Source: Paraspadella gotoi (Eukaryota; Chaetognatha). Taken from it: DNA of 64,000 nt. Below, one piece after another: positions 25,331 to 38,600 of this stretch (position 1 is the stretch's first letter; each line of letters begins with the position of its first letter). The stretch is from NCBI GenBank assembly GCA_051294375.1, contig CM119264.1:5749621-5813620 (forward strand), read 5' to 3'. The notes beneath the pieces are model-generated. The model was not told the DNA's origin. It searched no databases and saw only the letters and a list, made by a program, of their open reading frames with translations. The translations under genes and the position numbers were made by a program.

Positions 25331-25403
25331 GCCTGTCATTGCTTCGCTCAATCGCGGAAATTACGCCAGGAAATTAAAAAGGCAGCAGTGAATTTTTCAA
25401 AAT

Positions 25404-25612
25404 CTCTCTTTCTCTCTCTCTCTCGTCTCTTCTCTCTCTCTCTCTCTCGTCTCTCTCTCTCTCTCTCTCTCTCTGTAACGGGTGCCTGGTCGGCAAGGGT
25501 AGCGTAATGTTGACGTCGCAACGAGTAAGAGATAACGAAGAACCTTGAGGATAACGCAAACAATTTCAAAGAGATAAATTCAAGTATAACTCAACCACGT
25601 GACGATAAAAGA

Positions 25613-25655
<43 letters not shown>

Positions 25656-25707
25656 CTCTCTCTCTCTCTGTCTTCTCTCCCTCTCTCTCTCTCCTTCTCT
25701 CTCTCTT
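25404..25707. repeat. Two (CT)n microsatellites
   Basis: CT tracts at about 25,404-25,473 and 25,617-25,707, separated by about 140 bases of mixed sequence. An ACG trinucleotide run follows at 25,779-25,803. Confidence 0.9.
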
Positions 25708-26469
25708 TGAGGACAAATCCATCAATCACGGATATGAAAGTTTAGAAGAAAAAATGAGGAGGACGAAGACACGCGACGACGGACGACGACGACGACGACG
25801 ACGTCAACCTTGATGAGATGAAAGGCGTTCTACGCTCGCCTCCTCATCGTAGCGAATAGGAAAGGGGGAGTGGAAAGTCGGTGAGACGGTCGAAAGGGAA
25901 GGGGCAGTGTCTACGAAACGCTTTCTTAAAACCATTGATTCTAACCTGTAAAATTACTTACTTTTTAAAAGTGTCTCGTTTATTCTTATCTGTCATTCTT
26001 GATTTTGAAAATCGTTGGAATAGTTATCCTCTTCTATCATTAAGCACAACGCGCTGTTGCTTATTCAATACCTTCAAAATTCGATGACAAAAGTTCTTTC
26101 AAGAGTTTTTGAACTAATTGAGTTAAAAATCTAATTTCAACTAATGATTACGAATCTACGTAAACTATTGGTTTTTAAAAAAATGGAAAGTTTAAGCTTT
26201 TTGCGAAGAAGAAATGGAGCGTAGACACGCACGTCTTAGTTATTATTTTTTTTTATTTATATTATTATTCATTTTTCTTTCTCTCTCTCTCGTCATCCTC
26301 TCTCTTCCTCCTCTCTCTCTCTTTCTTTCTTTGTCTTTCGTTCTTTCTTTCTCTCTTTTTCTTCTCCTCTTGTCTTTCTCTCTTCTCTCCTTCTTTCTTT
26401 CTTTCTCACCTTTTTTTCTCTTTTCCCTCTTTTTCATCTCTCACTCTCTTTTCTACCCCACCCTGTAGT

Positions 26470-26522
26470 GAAGTTCGGGACCTTGTGTGCAACGGACTTT
26501 AAACTGTCGCGGCATCGTCTTC
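26470..26522 (+). mobile_element. Second copy of the SINE-like 3' segment
   Basis: This stretch matches 251-306 almost base for base, including the shared core GAAGTTCGGGACCTTG and the end GGCATCGTCTTC. The box A/box B part seen in the first copy is absent here, so it looks 5' truncated, as is common for retroposed elements. It sits inside a long pyrimidine-rich tract. Confidence 0.5.
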
Positions 26523-27578
26523 ACAACTTCTCTTTCGCTCTCTCTTTTTTGGTTTCTTCTCTCTTCTTTCTCTCTTTCTTCGCTCGAGTCTTTTCTTTCT
26601 CGCTCTTTCTTTCTCTTTTTTTTTGCATTTCTTTCATCTATATCGCAATGTTCTTTCTGAAGAGAAACTCGCAAATCAAAAAAGATCATATTTTTTTTTT
26701 CTCTCGGTCCGTTTCAATGCCGGTCATTTTAAGAATTTTAATCATATTATAGAAGCATTTATTGAATGAATGTCTCGTTTCGATGAAATGGCGTGCGAAG
26801 TGGAAATGAGTTAAAGGGAAAAAAAAATTATTTCACTATTTTGAGCCCAATTACTTCATAAGTGGAATGGGGGAGAATTGAAACATTGAAATTTTGTAAT
26901 GCGTGTAAGGAAAGTGTGTGATAAGTAGAAAATCAAGTTTCGATGGAATCGGCTGAGTGGAAATGATTAATGAACAAAAAAACAAAAAACCTGTTTTAAA
27001 CTAATTGATTATGCTTCTTTTTATTTATATTAAAAGTAAAATGCAAGATGATGTATTAATTAATCAAAAATTAACAAAGTTAATTAATCAATTAAATAAA
27101 TAATTAATTAATCGGTCAATAATCAAATATATTTTTCAATCATCAATTTATTTAGTTATCTATCAATTAATTATTGCAAACAATCAATTTATTTAATTAA
27201 TTAATTAATTAGTTAATCAATCAAGTCCAATCTTACGGGCATTATTGTTGTCGTCGCCATCATCCATCGTCCGTTGCTTGTCTGGTGTCAGTGACGAAAA
27301 AGACCTAAAAACAAACATTTCGGATCAAATATTATTTATTAATTACAATTAGGTTTTAATTTATATAGTTTGTATTAATTAATATTAATTAATTACCGCT
27401 ACATGATCGTGAGTCAGATCCGACATTGTTTGCTCAAACCTTGTTCTTTCTTTCTTTCCTTTCTTTCCCTCTCTTCCTTTATTCCTTTCTTTCTTTCTTT
27501 CTTTCTCCTCTCTTTTTTTCTGTTCTTTATTTCTTTAATTCTATATTGTGGTATTCTTTTCGTTTCGTTGTGTTTGGT

Positions 27579-27752
27579 ATTTAGCGAAAACAAGTTTAGA
27601 TTTGTATACAACAATTTTATTTAATAGAAACAAGACAATGTTTCGAACTCTTGTTTCGAGTCTTCAAAAAACACTGATGAGTCGAAACATGTCCCTTTTG
27701 TCTAATTAAATAAAATCGTTGTAGTACAATCTAAATTTTTGTTTCGCTAAAT
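27579..27752. mobile_element. Foldback/MITE-like inverted repeat
   Basis: The arms 27,579-27,650 and 27,679-27,752 are imperfect reverse complements, with outer ends ATTTAGCGAAAAC and GTTTCGCTAAAT. They are joined by a short loop. Each arm includes an AATAAAAT/ATTTTATT block and a TCGAAACA block. There is no coding capacity. Short size and inverted arms fit a foldback or MITE, or the hairpin end of a larger element. Confidence 0.6.
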
Positions 27753-28762
27753 CTTTAATCTTTATTTTTTTTCTGTATTATTTATGCTTTAGTTTATGCT
27801 CAATAATTCGTAACTCGCGATTTTTTTTCTATTTTTGGTTGCTTAGCAGATTTAGTAAAGTCGACAGATTTTGCGGAATAATTTCCGCAAAATCCTGGTC
27901 GACACCCGAAAAGAATTAAAAAATTGTTCCTGATGCTTTAAGATAACGCCAAAATGAATGGCGGTTTAGATTTAACAAGAATAATAATAGTCCAACTAAT
28001 AAACTATAAAAACAAAAAATCTAAAGTCGAAATGAAAATAAACTACAATCACAAAAAATCACGAAAATCAAAGACATTTTAAAAAAAATTTTGGAGAACG
28101 CATAAAGGTTATTCTTTAATATTACAGATATAATTAGTTATCATGTGGGAATATTTTGCCTTAGTTTTCAATTATTTAAAGAAAGTCAGTCATTATTTAA
28201 AATGATGAAATGAAAAAATGCCATTTTCTGACTAACCATTTTAAATCATTGCAGACCAAACGGTGAAACATTAACAAAATGCTTCTACCTAGAGAGGAAT
28301 ATGAAGGCGAACCAAAAAAGCGAAAGTAAAAAATTTTTCTTTTTGATCTTCACCTTGAAATTAGTGCCAAAATGAAAATGGAACAAAAAGGACAAGATTT
28401 TTGAAATAAAATTGATGAAAAACTATCTTAACTTGTAATCAAATTATATGGGAATGGTTTTATTACCCCTTGTTCGCCACTCTTGTGATATAGTCAAAGT
28501 ATAAAAATTAGCATTCATAATTGAATAATAAGGAATTCAGTTTCATTTCTTGACAAAAGGCTTTTCGTAGACACTGCAAGGGAGAGTGTGAAGTGCGTCG
28601 GTAGTTGTGACAGGGAGTGGCAGGAAAAATGGCGATTGAAACAAGGAGGTAGGGACCAAGCGCGAATGTATGGAAAAGATAGGATTAATTTGAAAGGACG
28701 TTTCTAGTAAGTAAAATGTACTTCGTGTGTTTGTTTGTTGAAGGATTTTGCTGTTTGCCCCG

Positions 28763-28787
28763 NNNNNNNNNNNNNNNNNNNNNNNNN
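28763..28787. other. Assembly gap
   Basis: 25 Ns in AT-rich DNA. Unlike several other gaps in the window, its flanks show no obvious duplication. Confidence 0.95.
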
Positions 28788-28966
28788 TCTGTGTAAAGGT
28801 GCGACACCTGTTCGCTTGTCTTTTAAATATACTGGTAATATTTATAGACAGTTTTATAGACAAGTATTATAAGGCGAAAGTCATATAAGATATAGAAACA
28901 AAGAATGCGGTTAAAGAAAAGGAAAAAATTATCTTGGAAGATGAAAAGAATTGGTTTGGAACTGAC

Positions 28967-29045
28967 AGAGAAGAGAAGAGAAGAGAAGAGAAGAGAAGAG
29001 AAGAGAAGAGAAGAGAAGAGAAGAGAAGAGAAGAGAAGAGAAGAG
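28967..29045. repeat. (AAGAG)n pentanucleotide repeat
   Basis: Pure tandem array of the GAAGA pentamer, about 15 units. Confidence 0.95.
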
Positions 29046-29689
29046 CAAAAGAACAAACACAGGTGAAGATTTAAATTTAAAACGAAAATAGGATTTGGTA
29101 ATATTATATTAATTTTGAATAAATATAAAATTGTAGAAAAAACTGAAAAATAGTAAGTCAAAAAGGGTAGGGATTTAGACCAGAGTAAAAGAAAGAACGA
29201 GGGTAAGTCGAGCGGAGATGAACCCAAGAAAAGATAAGATCCTTCGAGAGACGAGGAAAATGTAAAATATGGGAAGCAACTCACAGAGAAGGATTTAAAT
29301 AACTTTAAAAAAGAGGAAAGAGGATTTGAAAGGGAAGGGAGAGGGAGAAAGGGGGAAGGGAAGGGAAAAGTAAAAAGAGACACGACTTGGGAACGGTTTG
29401 GAAAATGAGGAGCTGCACTGAGATATGAAGAAGAACGAGAGGAAAAAAAAGGGAGGAATGTGAAGGATAAAAGAGAGAGAAAAAAAATAAATAAGAAAAG
29501 GGAAAAAAAATTCAAAGGAGTAGGAAGAGGAAGTGTGGGAGGAATTAGAAGGAGAAATAGGAAACGAGTAGGAGGAAGTTGAAAAGAATAAATTGATGAG
29601 AAGGGAAGAAGGAAGATGAGGTGGAAGTTGAGCTGAAATATGAAGAGGAGGATGAAGGGATAAAGAGGAGAAGTAGAGAAGTATAATAA

Positions 29690-30085
29690 TAAATATTAAT
29701 AATTAATAATAATAAAGGGGATAGAGAGGAAAGAGGATAGAGAGGATAGAGACCAAGAAGAGGAAACGAACAAGAAAGACGAGAAAGAGGAGGACGAGAA
29801 AGATAGAGAGGACGAAGACGAGGAAGAAAAAGATGACAAGGACGAGGAAGACAAAGAGGAAATGGATGAGGAAGACAAAGAGGACGACGACGAGGAAGAC
29901 AAAGATGACGAGGATGAGGAAGACAAAGAGGACGAATACGAGGATGAGGAAGAGAACGAGGCCGAGGACGAGTAGGGGGGGAGATGAAAAAAAAAGGAGG
30001 ACGAAGCGTCGACCGAGATCGAGAGCGGGGAAAAACCAACGCGTATTCCCGATCATCCTCTTCCTCCTCCTCCTCCTCCTCCTCA
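29690..30085. repeat. Purine-rich GAGGAYGA-type low-complexity tract
   Basis: On the plus strand one frame reads a run of Glu/Asp/Lys codons ending in TAG at about 29,972, with a single internal ATG. The complementary strand is also open. Codon periodicity comes from the repeat itself. I treat it as repeat, not gene. Confidence 0.7.
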
Positions 30086-30140
30086 TCCTTATGCTGCTTA
30101 ATTCATCCAGACTCTCCAGAGACTTCATTAGTCAAATAAG

Positions 30141-30144
<4 letters not shown>

Positions 30145-30234
<90 letters not shown>
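30145..30234. repeat. (CT)n microsatellite
   Basis: About 90 bases of pure CT repeat. Confidence 0.97.
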
Positions 30235-30237
<3 letters not shown>

Positions 30238-31328
30238 ACTCTCGGAGAAATTATGGTTTATGCTAAGCAGAAGAATGAGGGGAAATAAATCACGCTGATT
30301 GTGGGAGGAGACGTTTGACTGTGAAAGTTTGACGCTCGATTCGCGGTGAAGATTCACGATTGACGGTGAGGATTTGATGGTGAACGATCGATTGAAAGTT
30401 GGTGATTGATTGAACGAATGAAACATATGAAGTTGTTAATATCATGAAATTATCCATTCATTTTCGTACTTAATTGATCAAATATGAACACTGAACAGGG
30501 TTTATTTGAAGTTAAATTGTTTAAATTGTTTAAAATGTTTACCAAAGGCCTTGAAATAAGCCGTGTAAATCGTGTAATAATTATGAAATTATAACACTAA
30601 TTACAGTTTTAAACTAATCGTTCAAAGAAAAGAAAATTTAGGAAGAAAGAAATGTCAATAGCAAAATTGCTAAGTTTATTTCTTTTTTTTTTTAGTTCCT
30701 CTCTGTTCGATAATAATTAAATGTGAGCAGAATAAACCCTTCAGCCTTCACATTGAGACATCATTCACCGAGACAGAGCGCTTCTTCATTTCTCCCTGTA
30801 TAATCTTCTATCACCGCCTCCTAATTATCTCATCAGCAATCAGCCTCGCTCTCTCTCACTCTTTGTTAATACTTTCCCGGGATCGAGAAGAGGAATCCCG
30901 AGGATTAATTTCAAAGGGTGAGGAAGAGGGGAAGAGGAGGAGGATAAGAGAAGAGGATGTTCATTTGGAATCGGGTAAGTGCCTCTCGTGCGGCATCGAG
31001 CAAAGCAGCCAGCGTTCGACAGTTTTGAATAGAGATGGAATTGATGGCCTCGCATAGCAGTTGAAGCGAAAAGAAAGAAAAAACATCGGGAGCCAATATT
31101 TGAGAAAACTTTTGAAAACGTTTGAAATAACATTTTTAAATTTGTTTTAATCTATTTGACTATACCTTTCAAAATCTGAATACAAAACAAAGACGATTTA
31201 AGCCTTGATCGGATTTCAAGGTTTAACTTTAAAACCGGATCGAATAAACTCGATCAGGCTGAAAGAGGTTTTTTTTTTATTTTCAAGTTCAACTTTGGAC
31301 TCGACTCTGTTTTCGTCATCATCTTCGT

Positions 31329-31380
31329 CCAATCAAACGAGGTTATCCGCCAATCAAACGAGGCCGTCAGCCAATCAGAG
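31329..31380 (+). promoter_or_regulatory. Triple CCAAT-box array, 21 bp period
   Basis: CCAATCAAACGAGG occurs at 31,329-31,342 and again at 31,350-31,363, and CCAATCAGAG follows at 31,371-31,380. The exact 21 bp step is two helical turns, as in multi-site NF-Y promoters. No gene I recognise starts nearby, so the target is unknown. Confidence 0.5.
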
Positions 31381-33606
31381 CACGTCGTTTCTAGCCTCCA
31401 AAGCACCAAGGCGCGACCAGATTTTCACGTCATGTGATCCTCGACCAGATTTCGTGTTTGTTTTGGGCTCAAATTTCTTAAAGAGTCGAAATCCTCGTTT
31501 TTTTTGTTTACATCCGGACACCGAAGAAGAGGATTTGTTTACATACGGACATTGACGAAAGATAAAAACATTGGAATAAATTAAAAGGTGAGATTTAATA
31601 TCGATACAGTTTAGATGACCACTGTTTTCGCTTTCATTTATTAAAATATCAATTTGACTTTTAAAATGGGCATAGAAAGGTCGTCGCCTTATAGATTGAA
31701 ATGGGCCAGTGGTCGCCACGAACCAATAAAGACCAACGAAGACATTGAGAGAAAAAATGTTTTTTTTCGCTTTTGCATTTTTTTTTATCTTGTTTACTTT
31801 TTCTCATTCTTTTTTTTTTTTGAACTTTTTTTAGTTCTCAACGACTTTAATTTAGAAAAAGCTTTTCACTTTAATGTCTTTCGCAGTATTCGTGAAAATT
31901 AAAAAACAGACTCAAACATCAGATTAAAAGAACCAGATTTAAATTTTAAATATTTGTCAACGTCAAATTTGTTTTTTTTTTTCATTAAGACGGAAAATAC
32001 AATAAAGCGTATTTATTCAAAGATTATCACATGTGATTTCAAATTTCGCGGTATTTATAGTCGAGAGTTATACATTATAGTATTAAACAAAGAACATTAA
32101 GAAAGATAGACCCTCAATTTCTATCAATCTACCTCGAACTTTTATTACCCCGTCATCCCGTCCGATTTGTTCATCCCTTTGCCCGCTTTCGAACCAACCC
32201 GCGCTCGACACGTGCCAATCCACCCCCCCTCCCGCCCCCCTCTCGGTCGCGCGATGATAAAAACGTCTCGGATTCCCGACGTCACATCAGAGAAGGTTTA
32301 CGCGTCTCACCTTAAAATTCCTTCTTCTTTTTTGCGTCTCACCATAACTTTGGTGCGAGTGACGGCCAGAGGCGAAAAGGAGAGACGGGTTAATCGTGGC
32401 CGCGAATATTTCTATTTCTTTGGGAGGGGGTTCGAAATTTGGGTAATTTTGAAATAATTTAATAAAACCTTAAAATTAGGACAATAAGGTCGTTTCTATT
32501 TTTTTTTTAGCGGTAGCGTGCTGTGTGAATGACATTATCGATACGTGATACTATTAAGCAAGACTGTGAGTTTCCATTGAAAGCCCGCAGAATTATGCTA
32601 TGTTATTCTCTTACAAGAGGGATGGAGGCCTCAAACCACCATAGCCTGTTTACAGACAGTGACAAGCTAGCTGATTATATTAATTATTATTGTTATTAAT
32701 ATATTGGTTGTACCAATTTCATAGTGAAAATACTTCGATAATATTTAAACTAAATCTTTTAATTTATCGCAAATTTATATTTTCATCGGATCGACTTTCA
32801 AAAAAAAAAATAACTCAGCCTTCGCCTTAGCTTATGTTTGCGTCATGGGCTGAATATTTTTATTTCTCGGAAAATAAAACTTAATTGAGTTGGAGTTCGG
32901 AAGAGAAAAAGATTCCCCCACGAATTGAAAGGCGGATTCCGCGTTGGAGGAATCGTTGCGCGTCGGCGGAAAGATAAGATTTTGAGTTTATTTCTTAATA
33001 GTTTTTATTTACAATTAAATGTACAGTATTTTTTTTTTAATTTATCGGATTGTTAAAAAGATTGATCTCCAATTGATCTATCAACTTCAAAACAATCAAA
33101 GAAACCAAATCGAAAAATTCAACTCAAATAATAAAAATAAAAAAATAAAATAGTAAAACTTTAAATATTAATATTATGAAACGGTGAAACAAGTAATTTT
33201 GCAATTTTCATAAGAAAGCAAGCAATAAAAGAATACAAAACAAAATCAATAATTAAAATCAATCAAAAAAGTTCATCTCGACGCCCGAACGAGACGCGCA
33301 GATTTTTTTTTTTTTTGAATGTTGGCGCGCCGTTTTAACGCGGTGGGCGTGCCCCCAAAAAAAAACCTGAAGCGAAAAGAAGCGACGCCATCGCGCGCGG
33401 GTCAAAGATATCACGTAATATCAGACGTCGTCAGGACTTCCTAGAACGAGGAAGGATTGGAAAACGCCCACGGAGAAGGAGGAGGAGGAAGAGGAGAAGG
33501 GGAGTGGAGGGGGAATGAAAAGGAGGGCGGGAAAGTGGAATGAGGAAAAGGAAAAAGTGATAAAAAAGGAAAAGGAAGAGAAAATAGGTATGGGGTTAAG
33601 GCAGGA

Positions 33607-33631
33607 AGAAAAGAAAGAAAGAAAGAAAGAG

Positions 33632-33702
<71 letters not shown>

Positions 33703-33704
33703 AA
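33607..33704. repeat. (AAAG)n tetranucleotide repeat
   Basis: Tandem AAAG array with one GAGAAAG interruption near the start. Confidence 0.95.
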
Positions 33705-33917
33705 AAGGAACTTTCAGAAAGTATTGAAAAACAACCTAAAAAGGGGGACAGGAAAAAACTGAGAAATGAGAAATAAAAAAAAGAAAAGATCACAAGAGAA
33801 AAGTAAAGAAAAAAGAAAAAAAAGATGGGAAATAACTGTTTTGCTTTTAAAAAACATCCGTTGCGTTTCTCTTCGAATGTCAAACGAAAACCGGGCGGAG
33901 AGGGAAAGCCACCTTTT

Positions 33918-33918
33918 A

Positions 33919-33952
<34 letters not shown>

Positions 33953-34068
33953 TTCTTTCTCTTTCTTTCTCTCTCCCTCTCTCTCACACACACAGGCCGC
34001 GCGTGCTCTTTCTCCCCTCTCTTTTGCCTTCCTTTCCTCCCTCCTTTTAAGGCCACGTAAAGAAAGAC

Positions 34069-34160
<92 letters not shown>
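33918..34160. repeat. Paired (CT)n microsatellites
   Basis: An interrupted CT tract at 33,918-33,986 ends in a short CA run. A pure CT tract lies at 34,074-34,160. Confidence 0.95.
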
Positions 34161-34162
<2 letters not shown>

Positions 34163-35623
34163 TTGTTACCAAGACAGAAGGTCGGAGGCAGAGATACTGA
34201 ATCATCTTTTCCGCGTTTCGGCTGAAATTCCGTTGGTTTACGGTCGTCGAGAGACGAACGGGCGAAGGGAGACGTAAACGGGGCGCGTCGTCGAGAAAAT
34301 GCGCTGGTTGTTGTTGTTGTCGTTTTGTTGTTATTGTTATTTTGTATAATAAAAGATTACCGATCCGCTCTCCGGCCTGGGCTCTCATCTTTAAAAGCTC
34401 CCCATTTCTGTTCTTTAATCCATGAACCAAATATCTAATCCTAATATTTTACAAAATACCAATAACCAAATCGTTAACCTTTATCCTTAACATCTAACCT
34501 TTATCCTAATCCCTAACCTAATCTTCATCCTTTACCCCCAGCCAAATCTTTAAACTTAAAAACTTAATTAATTCTGATTTTAAGATGAAATGGGGCGTTC
34601 GGGGAAAATAAGGCCTCCGCGGCTCAAATTGAATTGAACAAATATTCATCCACACAACCTACGACTCACAACTTCCATTGTATTCTTTATTTTAAGATAA
34701 AACTAGTCAAGAGGATTTCCATAAATTCGCTCGTTTTTCGATTTCCAGTTTTTAAAAAAACGGGGAAATTGGGGGGGGGGGGGCGAACCGACGTTTCATA
34801 TTTATCACTAGTTTCGAAAGGGAGACATTTTTTTTTTCGTTCGCCAGATGGGGACCGAAACCGGAACCGTTGAGAGAGAACAGTTCCATGATGTATTTCC
34901 TCTTTTTGACTTCATATTTTCCACTCAAAGATTTTCTCTTCGTCCATTTTCTCTCGTTGTTATATATGCATATGCATATGTATGTCATATGCATATATTG
35001 TCGATATTTTGGAAGCTCAAATAATAAAAATACTTTCTTCTGCACTATTATTCAATGACATAATAGAAACAAAGGTAAAAAAAAATTGTTACGTCAGTGA
35101 AAATAATTTTAAGACTTAAGTACATTATCGCTTTTTTTATTTTCTATTTTCTATTCTTCTGACTCTCCTTTCTCTCGCTTATCGTAGTATCAAATCACAA
35201 ATCATATGAACCGAAAAAGTTCCAAAAATCTTTTTTCTTTCCTGCTTCACGAGTTTCGCAATTTTCTATCTCAATGATAATTTATCGATTAATCTATTTC
35301 TCGATATTCCTCACCAGCGATTTTTACTTACCTTTCCTCACGTACCTTCTTTTTTTTCTCCCAACAAACCTCGTCATACTTCCTGGCCAACTCTTCAACA
35401 TCAAGCTACCCTTACTCGTTCTAGAGACTCTCGTTCCCAAACACCCGCCCTTTCCCAAATTCCACCACACCGCCCGCCACCGTGTTTCTGCACGACTCTC
35501 CAAACCCCATCGGCCAAGTTCCTCGAGCTAAACCAGCCTCCTTGGTCCCGCCCCACCCTTCGCCCTCTTACCCACACAGCCCTCCCACCCCCCAAAAAAA
35601 AAAATGTCGCACGCTACGAGGAT

Positions 35624-38600
35624 TTGCGTCCGTCCGTGGAAATGCGGCCGCTCCACTCGCGCGGCCTCGTCGCCCGAAACGGAACGTCTGGGGCGTCGCC
35701 GAGGCGGTCGCCGGCGGCCTTGGCCCGAGTCCCGCCGCCCGTCGGGCTCGAGGAGGTCAGCCTGGAGGATTTTCAAGAGGAGCATCATCTTATAAGGAGA
35801 AACGTTCCGGAGATCGAACAGGTGGGGGAAGGGAGGAAGGGGAATGGGAGGAAGGGAATGGGAGGAAGGGGAATGGGAGGATGTGGGAAGGGAGGACGGG
35901 GAAGGAGGAAGGGAAGTGAGGAAGGGGAAGGAATGAAGGGGAATGGGAGGAAGGGGAATGGGAGGATGTGGGAAGGGAGGACGGGGAAGGAGGAAGGGGA
36001 AGTGAGGAAGGGGAATGGGAGGATGTGGGAAGGGAGGAAGGGAATGGGAGGATGTAGGAAGGGAGGAAGGGGAAGGAATGAAGGGAATGGAGGAAGGGAA
36101 TGGGAGGATGTGGGAAGGGAGGAAGGGAAGGAGAAAGGGGAGGAGGAAGGGGAATGGGAAATGTAGGAAGGAGGAAGGGGAAGTGAGGAAGGGAATGGGA
36201 GGATGTGGGAAAGGGAGGAAGGGGAATGGGAGGAAAGGAAAAAGGGAGAAGCGAGGGACATGGCGCTCAAAACGGGAAGGATCCGAAAGGGAGAAAGAGA
36301 AAGTGAAGGGAATAAAAAAATGGAATTACGGAATAAATAAAAAAAACAATTTTAAAAGATATATATATCTGGAAGAATTTTACGATCGTCCCACTCTCTG
36401 TACTTACCTTTTCTCCCGACGCAGACTTACTCGAGCAACGAATACGTCATAACGCCAACGGGCTGCGTCTTCGTCGAAATCATCGGCGACAGAAATAAAA
36501 AAACTCCGATCCTCACTTACCACGACATTGGAATGAATCACGGGTGAGGCAAATATAAAGAAAAAAAAAGGAAAGAAATGGAGAAAGAAAAAAAAACACC
36601 TAGTTTACAATTTTTTTAACAAATACCCTCTACAAACGTTAAAACTGCCCTCGTTTCTTGCCTCGTTTTCTCTCCCCCCCCCCTCACACCCAAATCTATA
36701 CTTTCCCGCCAAAAAAATTTTATCCGTCAGGATCGACAGAAAAACGGGAAAAAGCGAAATGAAAAACGGTCTCTTCTTGTCCACCCATCGCATCTCCCGA
36801 TGAAAAATGATTTTTTCCTCGCATAAACACATCCCCAATCTTTACACCACCAAACCCTTATTCTATCTTTCTTTCATTCTTTTTTTTTCTTTCTTTTTCT
36901 TTCTCTTTCCTTCTTTTTCTTTCCTTCTTTTCTTGTTATTTTCTCTTTTTATTTTTTTTTTCATTCATGCGTTCTTTCGTTTTGTCATTTTATTTTTTTT
37001 TTCTTCCTTTCCTTTTTTTTCTTTATGTTTCTTTCTACCTCTTTGTTTGCTTATTTCATTTTTTCTCTCTTACTTTATTCCTCTCTTTCTCTTTCTCACT
37101 ATCTCTCCCCCCTCTATCTCAGCTCGTCCTTCCGCAACTTCTTTTTCTCGTCCGACATGATGCCGTTATCCGATCACTTCTGCATCTACCACGTCGACGC
37201 GCCGGGCCAAGAGGAAGGGGCGCCCCGTCTCCCGCCAGAGTAAGATTCATGGTGTTTATACCCGCTCTTACCCTCTAAGGCCGGCACGCGTGCGCTCTCG
37301 ATTCCAACGCGCGTGCCCCCAACTCGGGGCTCCGGTTTTCGCGCACGCGCGCACCCCATCTCGGGCGGCGTCTTCCGGTCGGCGTCGCCGATGCGCGCGG
37401 CTCCGTCGATGACGCCGGCCGGCTCGGGGAGACGCCGTCTGGCGGCCGTGAAGGAAAGGGCGGGAAGAAGAAAGAGGGCGTGGAATGTCGGGGGGGAGCT
37501 AGGGGGGGAAGAAAAGAAAAATGGTTTTCAGTTTTGTTTTGGCTCCAAACAAGTTTGTGGGTTGGAAATTAACGCCCGAAACGAGTAATCGACGGAGTTG
37601 GATGGAGAGGGAGAGAGAGAGAAAGGGGGGAGAAGGATTTAGCTCGATCCGAATGATTTGGGGTCATGATTAACGTTTGATGACTGCACTCTACAGTGAA
37701 GACTATAAAATGAAATGGTCTCGACTGTTGGAAATAAAATGAAACGGTCCTTTGAGTAAGGAAATAAAATGAAATGGTCTCGACGTGTCCAACCGCCGCG
37801 GAGTGACTATATTTTATTTTTACATTGTTTTTCGTACCAACGAAGGAAGTAGGCGTGGTTTATTAAGTGAGAAATAGGAGTTTTATTGACATAAGAACAC
37901 GTTGAGATGATGATAATTAACATACAAATTATGTAGATTATGCAGAGAAAAGGCAGGCAATAAACAATATAACAAATAGTCCATTGATATTAGTTTCTTG
38001 AAGGTAAGTTGAAGAGTGATTAAGTTCCCTCTCTCGTTTCTCTGCCGTCGGTTTCCTGAGGGAAGCCTCCTTTCTGATTGGTCAATCAGAAGAAAAGGCG
38101 AAGAAGCCAAGAGAGGCAAACCACTTGATAATCCATTCTCTGCGTTGGTACTATGAATTTGAATATCGAGTTTTTCGTCGTGTGCGCTTTTCATAAGAAC
38201 TTGCTAGAGAAAGTTTATTTAACCTTTTATCACGCTGGTAAAATTAAACGAGCTCTATGCGAAAGTGTTAAATAAAGTTCTTCTCGAGCCTTGCTAGCTG
38301 GAGGAAATATATGTCTCGAGTTATTTATTATAATTATTAGTGGTGAGATGGATCGAAATATTATCCCTCGAGTTTCTCAAACGCCGACTTTTTTTACTCC
38401 TCAGCTTCGTCTACCCCACAATGGACGAGCTGGCCGATCAAGTCCAGTGCGTAGTGCAGCACTTCCGGTTAAGTCGAGTCATCGGGCTGGGATCGGGCGC
38501 CGGCGCCAACGTACTCGCCCGATTCGCCCTCGCAAATCCGGACAGCGTTCAGGCGCTCGTGCTCGTCAATCCGACCGGCGGCGCGTCAGGTGACTCGCGT

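Larger units (their letters stand above)
25708..28966. other. AT-rich intergenic DNA
   Basis: Pyrimidine tracts at 26,230-26,460 and 27,445-27,520, TTAATTAATT-rich DNA at 27,050-27,390, the foldback at 27,579-27,752 and a 25-base gap at 28,763-28,787. No coding exon recognised. Confidence 0.5.
30235..35623. other. Intergenic DNA upstream of NDRG
   Basis: AT-rich DNA with the CCAAT array (31,329-31,380), an (AAAG)n tract, two CT tracts, a CpG-rich patch at 33,290-33,440, degenerate CCTAAT/CTAACC words at 34,430-34,560, and a TATATGCATATG palindrome at 34,962-34,998. Positions 35,400-35,620 are C-rich and probably include the NDRG promoter and 5' UTR. No other gene is supported. Confidence 0.45.

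Noticed and set aside
27671-27692. Hammerhead ribozyme core (CTGATGA followed by GAAAC)
   Set aside because: Only three bases separate the two core motifs, so there is no stem II, and no clear cleavage-site geometry is seen.
29690-29972. Acidic Glu/Asp/Lys-rich open frame on the plus strand
   Set aside because: It arises from a GAGGAY/GACGAG repeat, has no proper start, and the opposite strand is equally open.
34430-34560. Interstitial telomere-like CCTAAY words (also 21,655-21,790 and 24,355-24,500)
   Set aside because: The words are irregular, mixed with other AT-rich sequence and have no constant period; they are not a telomeric array.
1-35600. CRISPR arrays or prokaryotic operons
   Set aside because: Tandem repeats here are microsatellites or minisatellites without spacer structure, and the coding genes have spliceosomal introns.
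35624-36166. 180-codon ORF running from NDRG exon 1 into intron 1
   Set aside because: After the GT donor at 35,822 it only translates a GGGAATGGGAGGA minisatellite. Splicing to 36,425 gives the conserved NDRG sequence.
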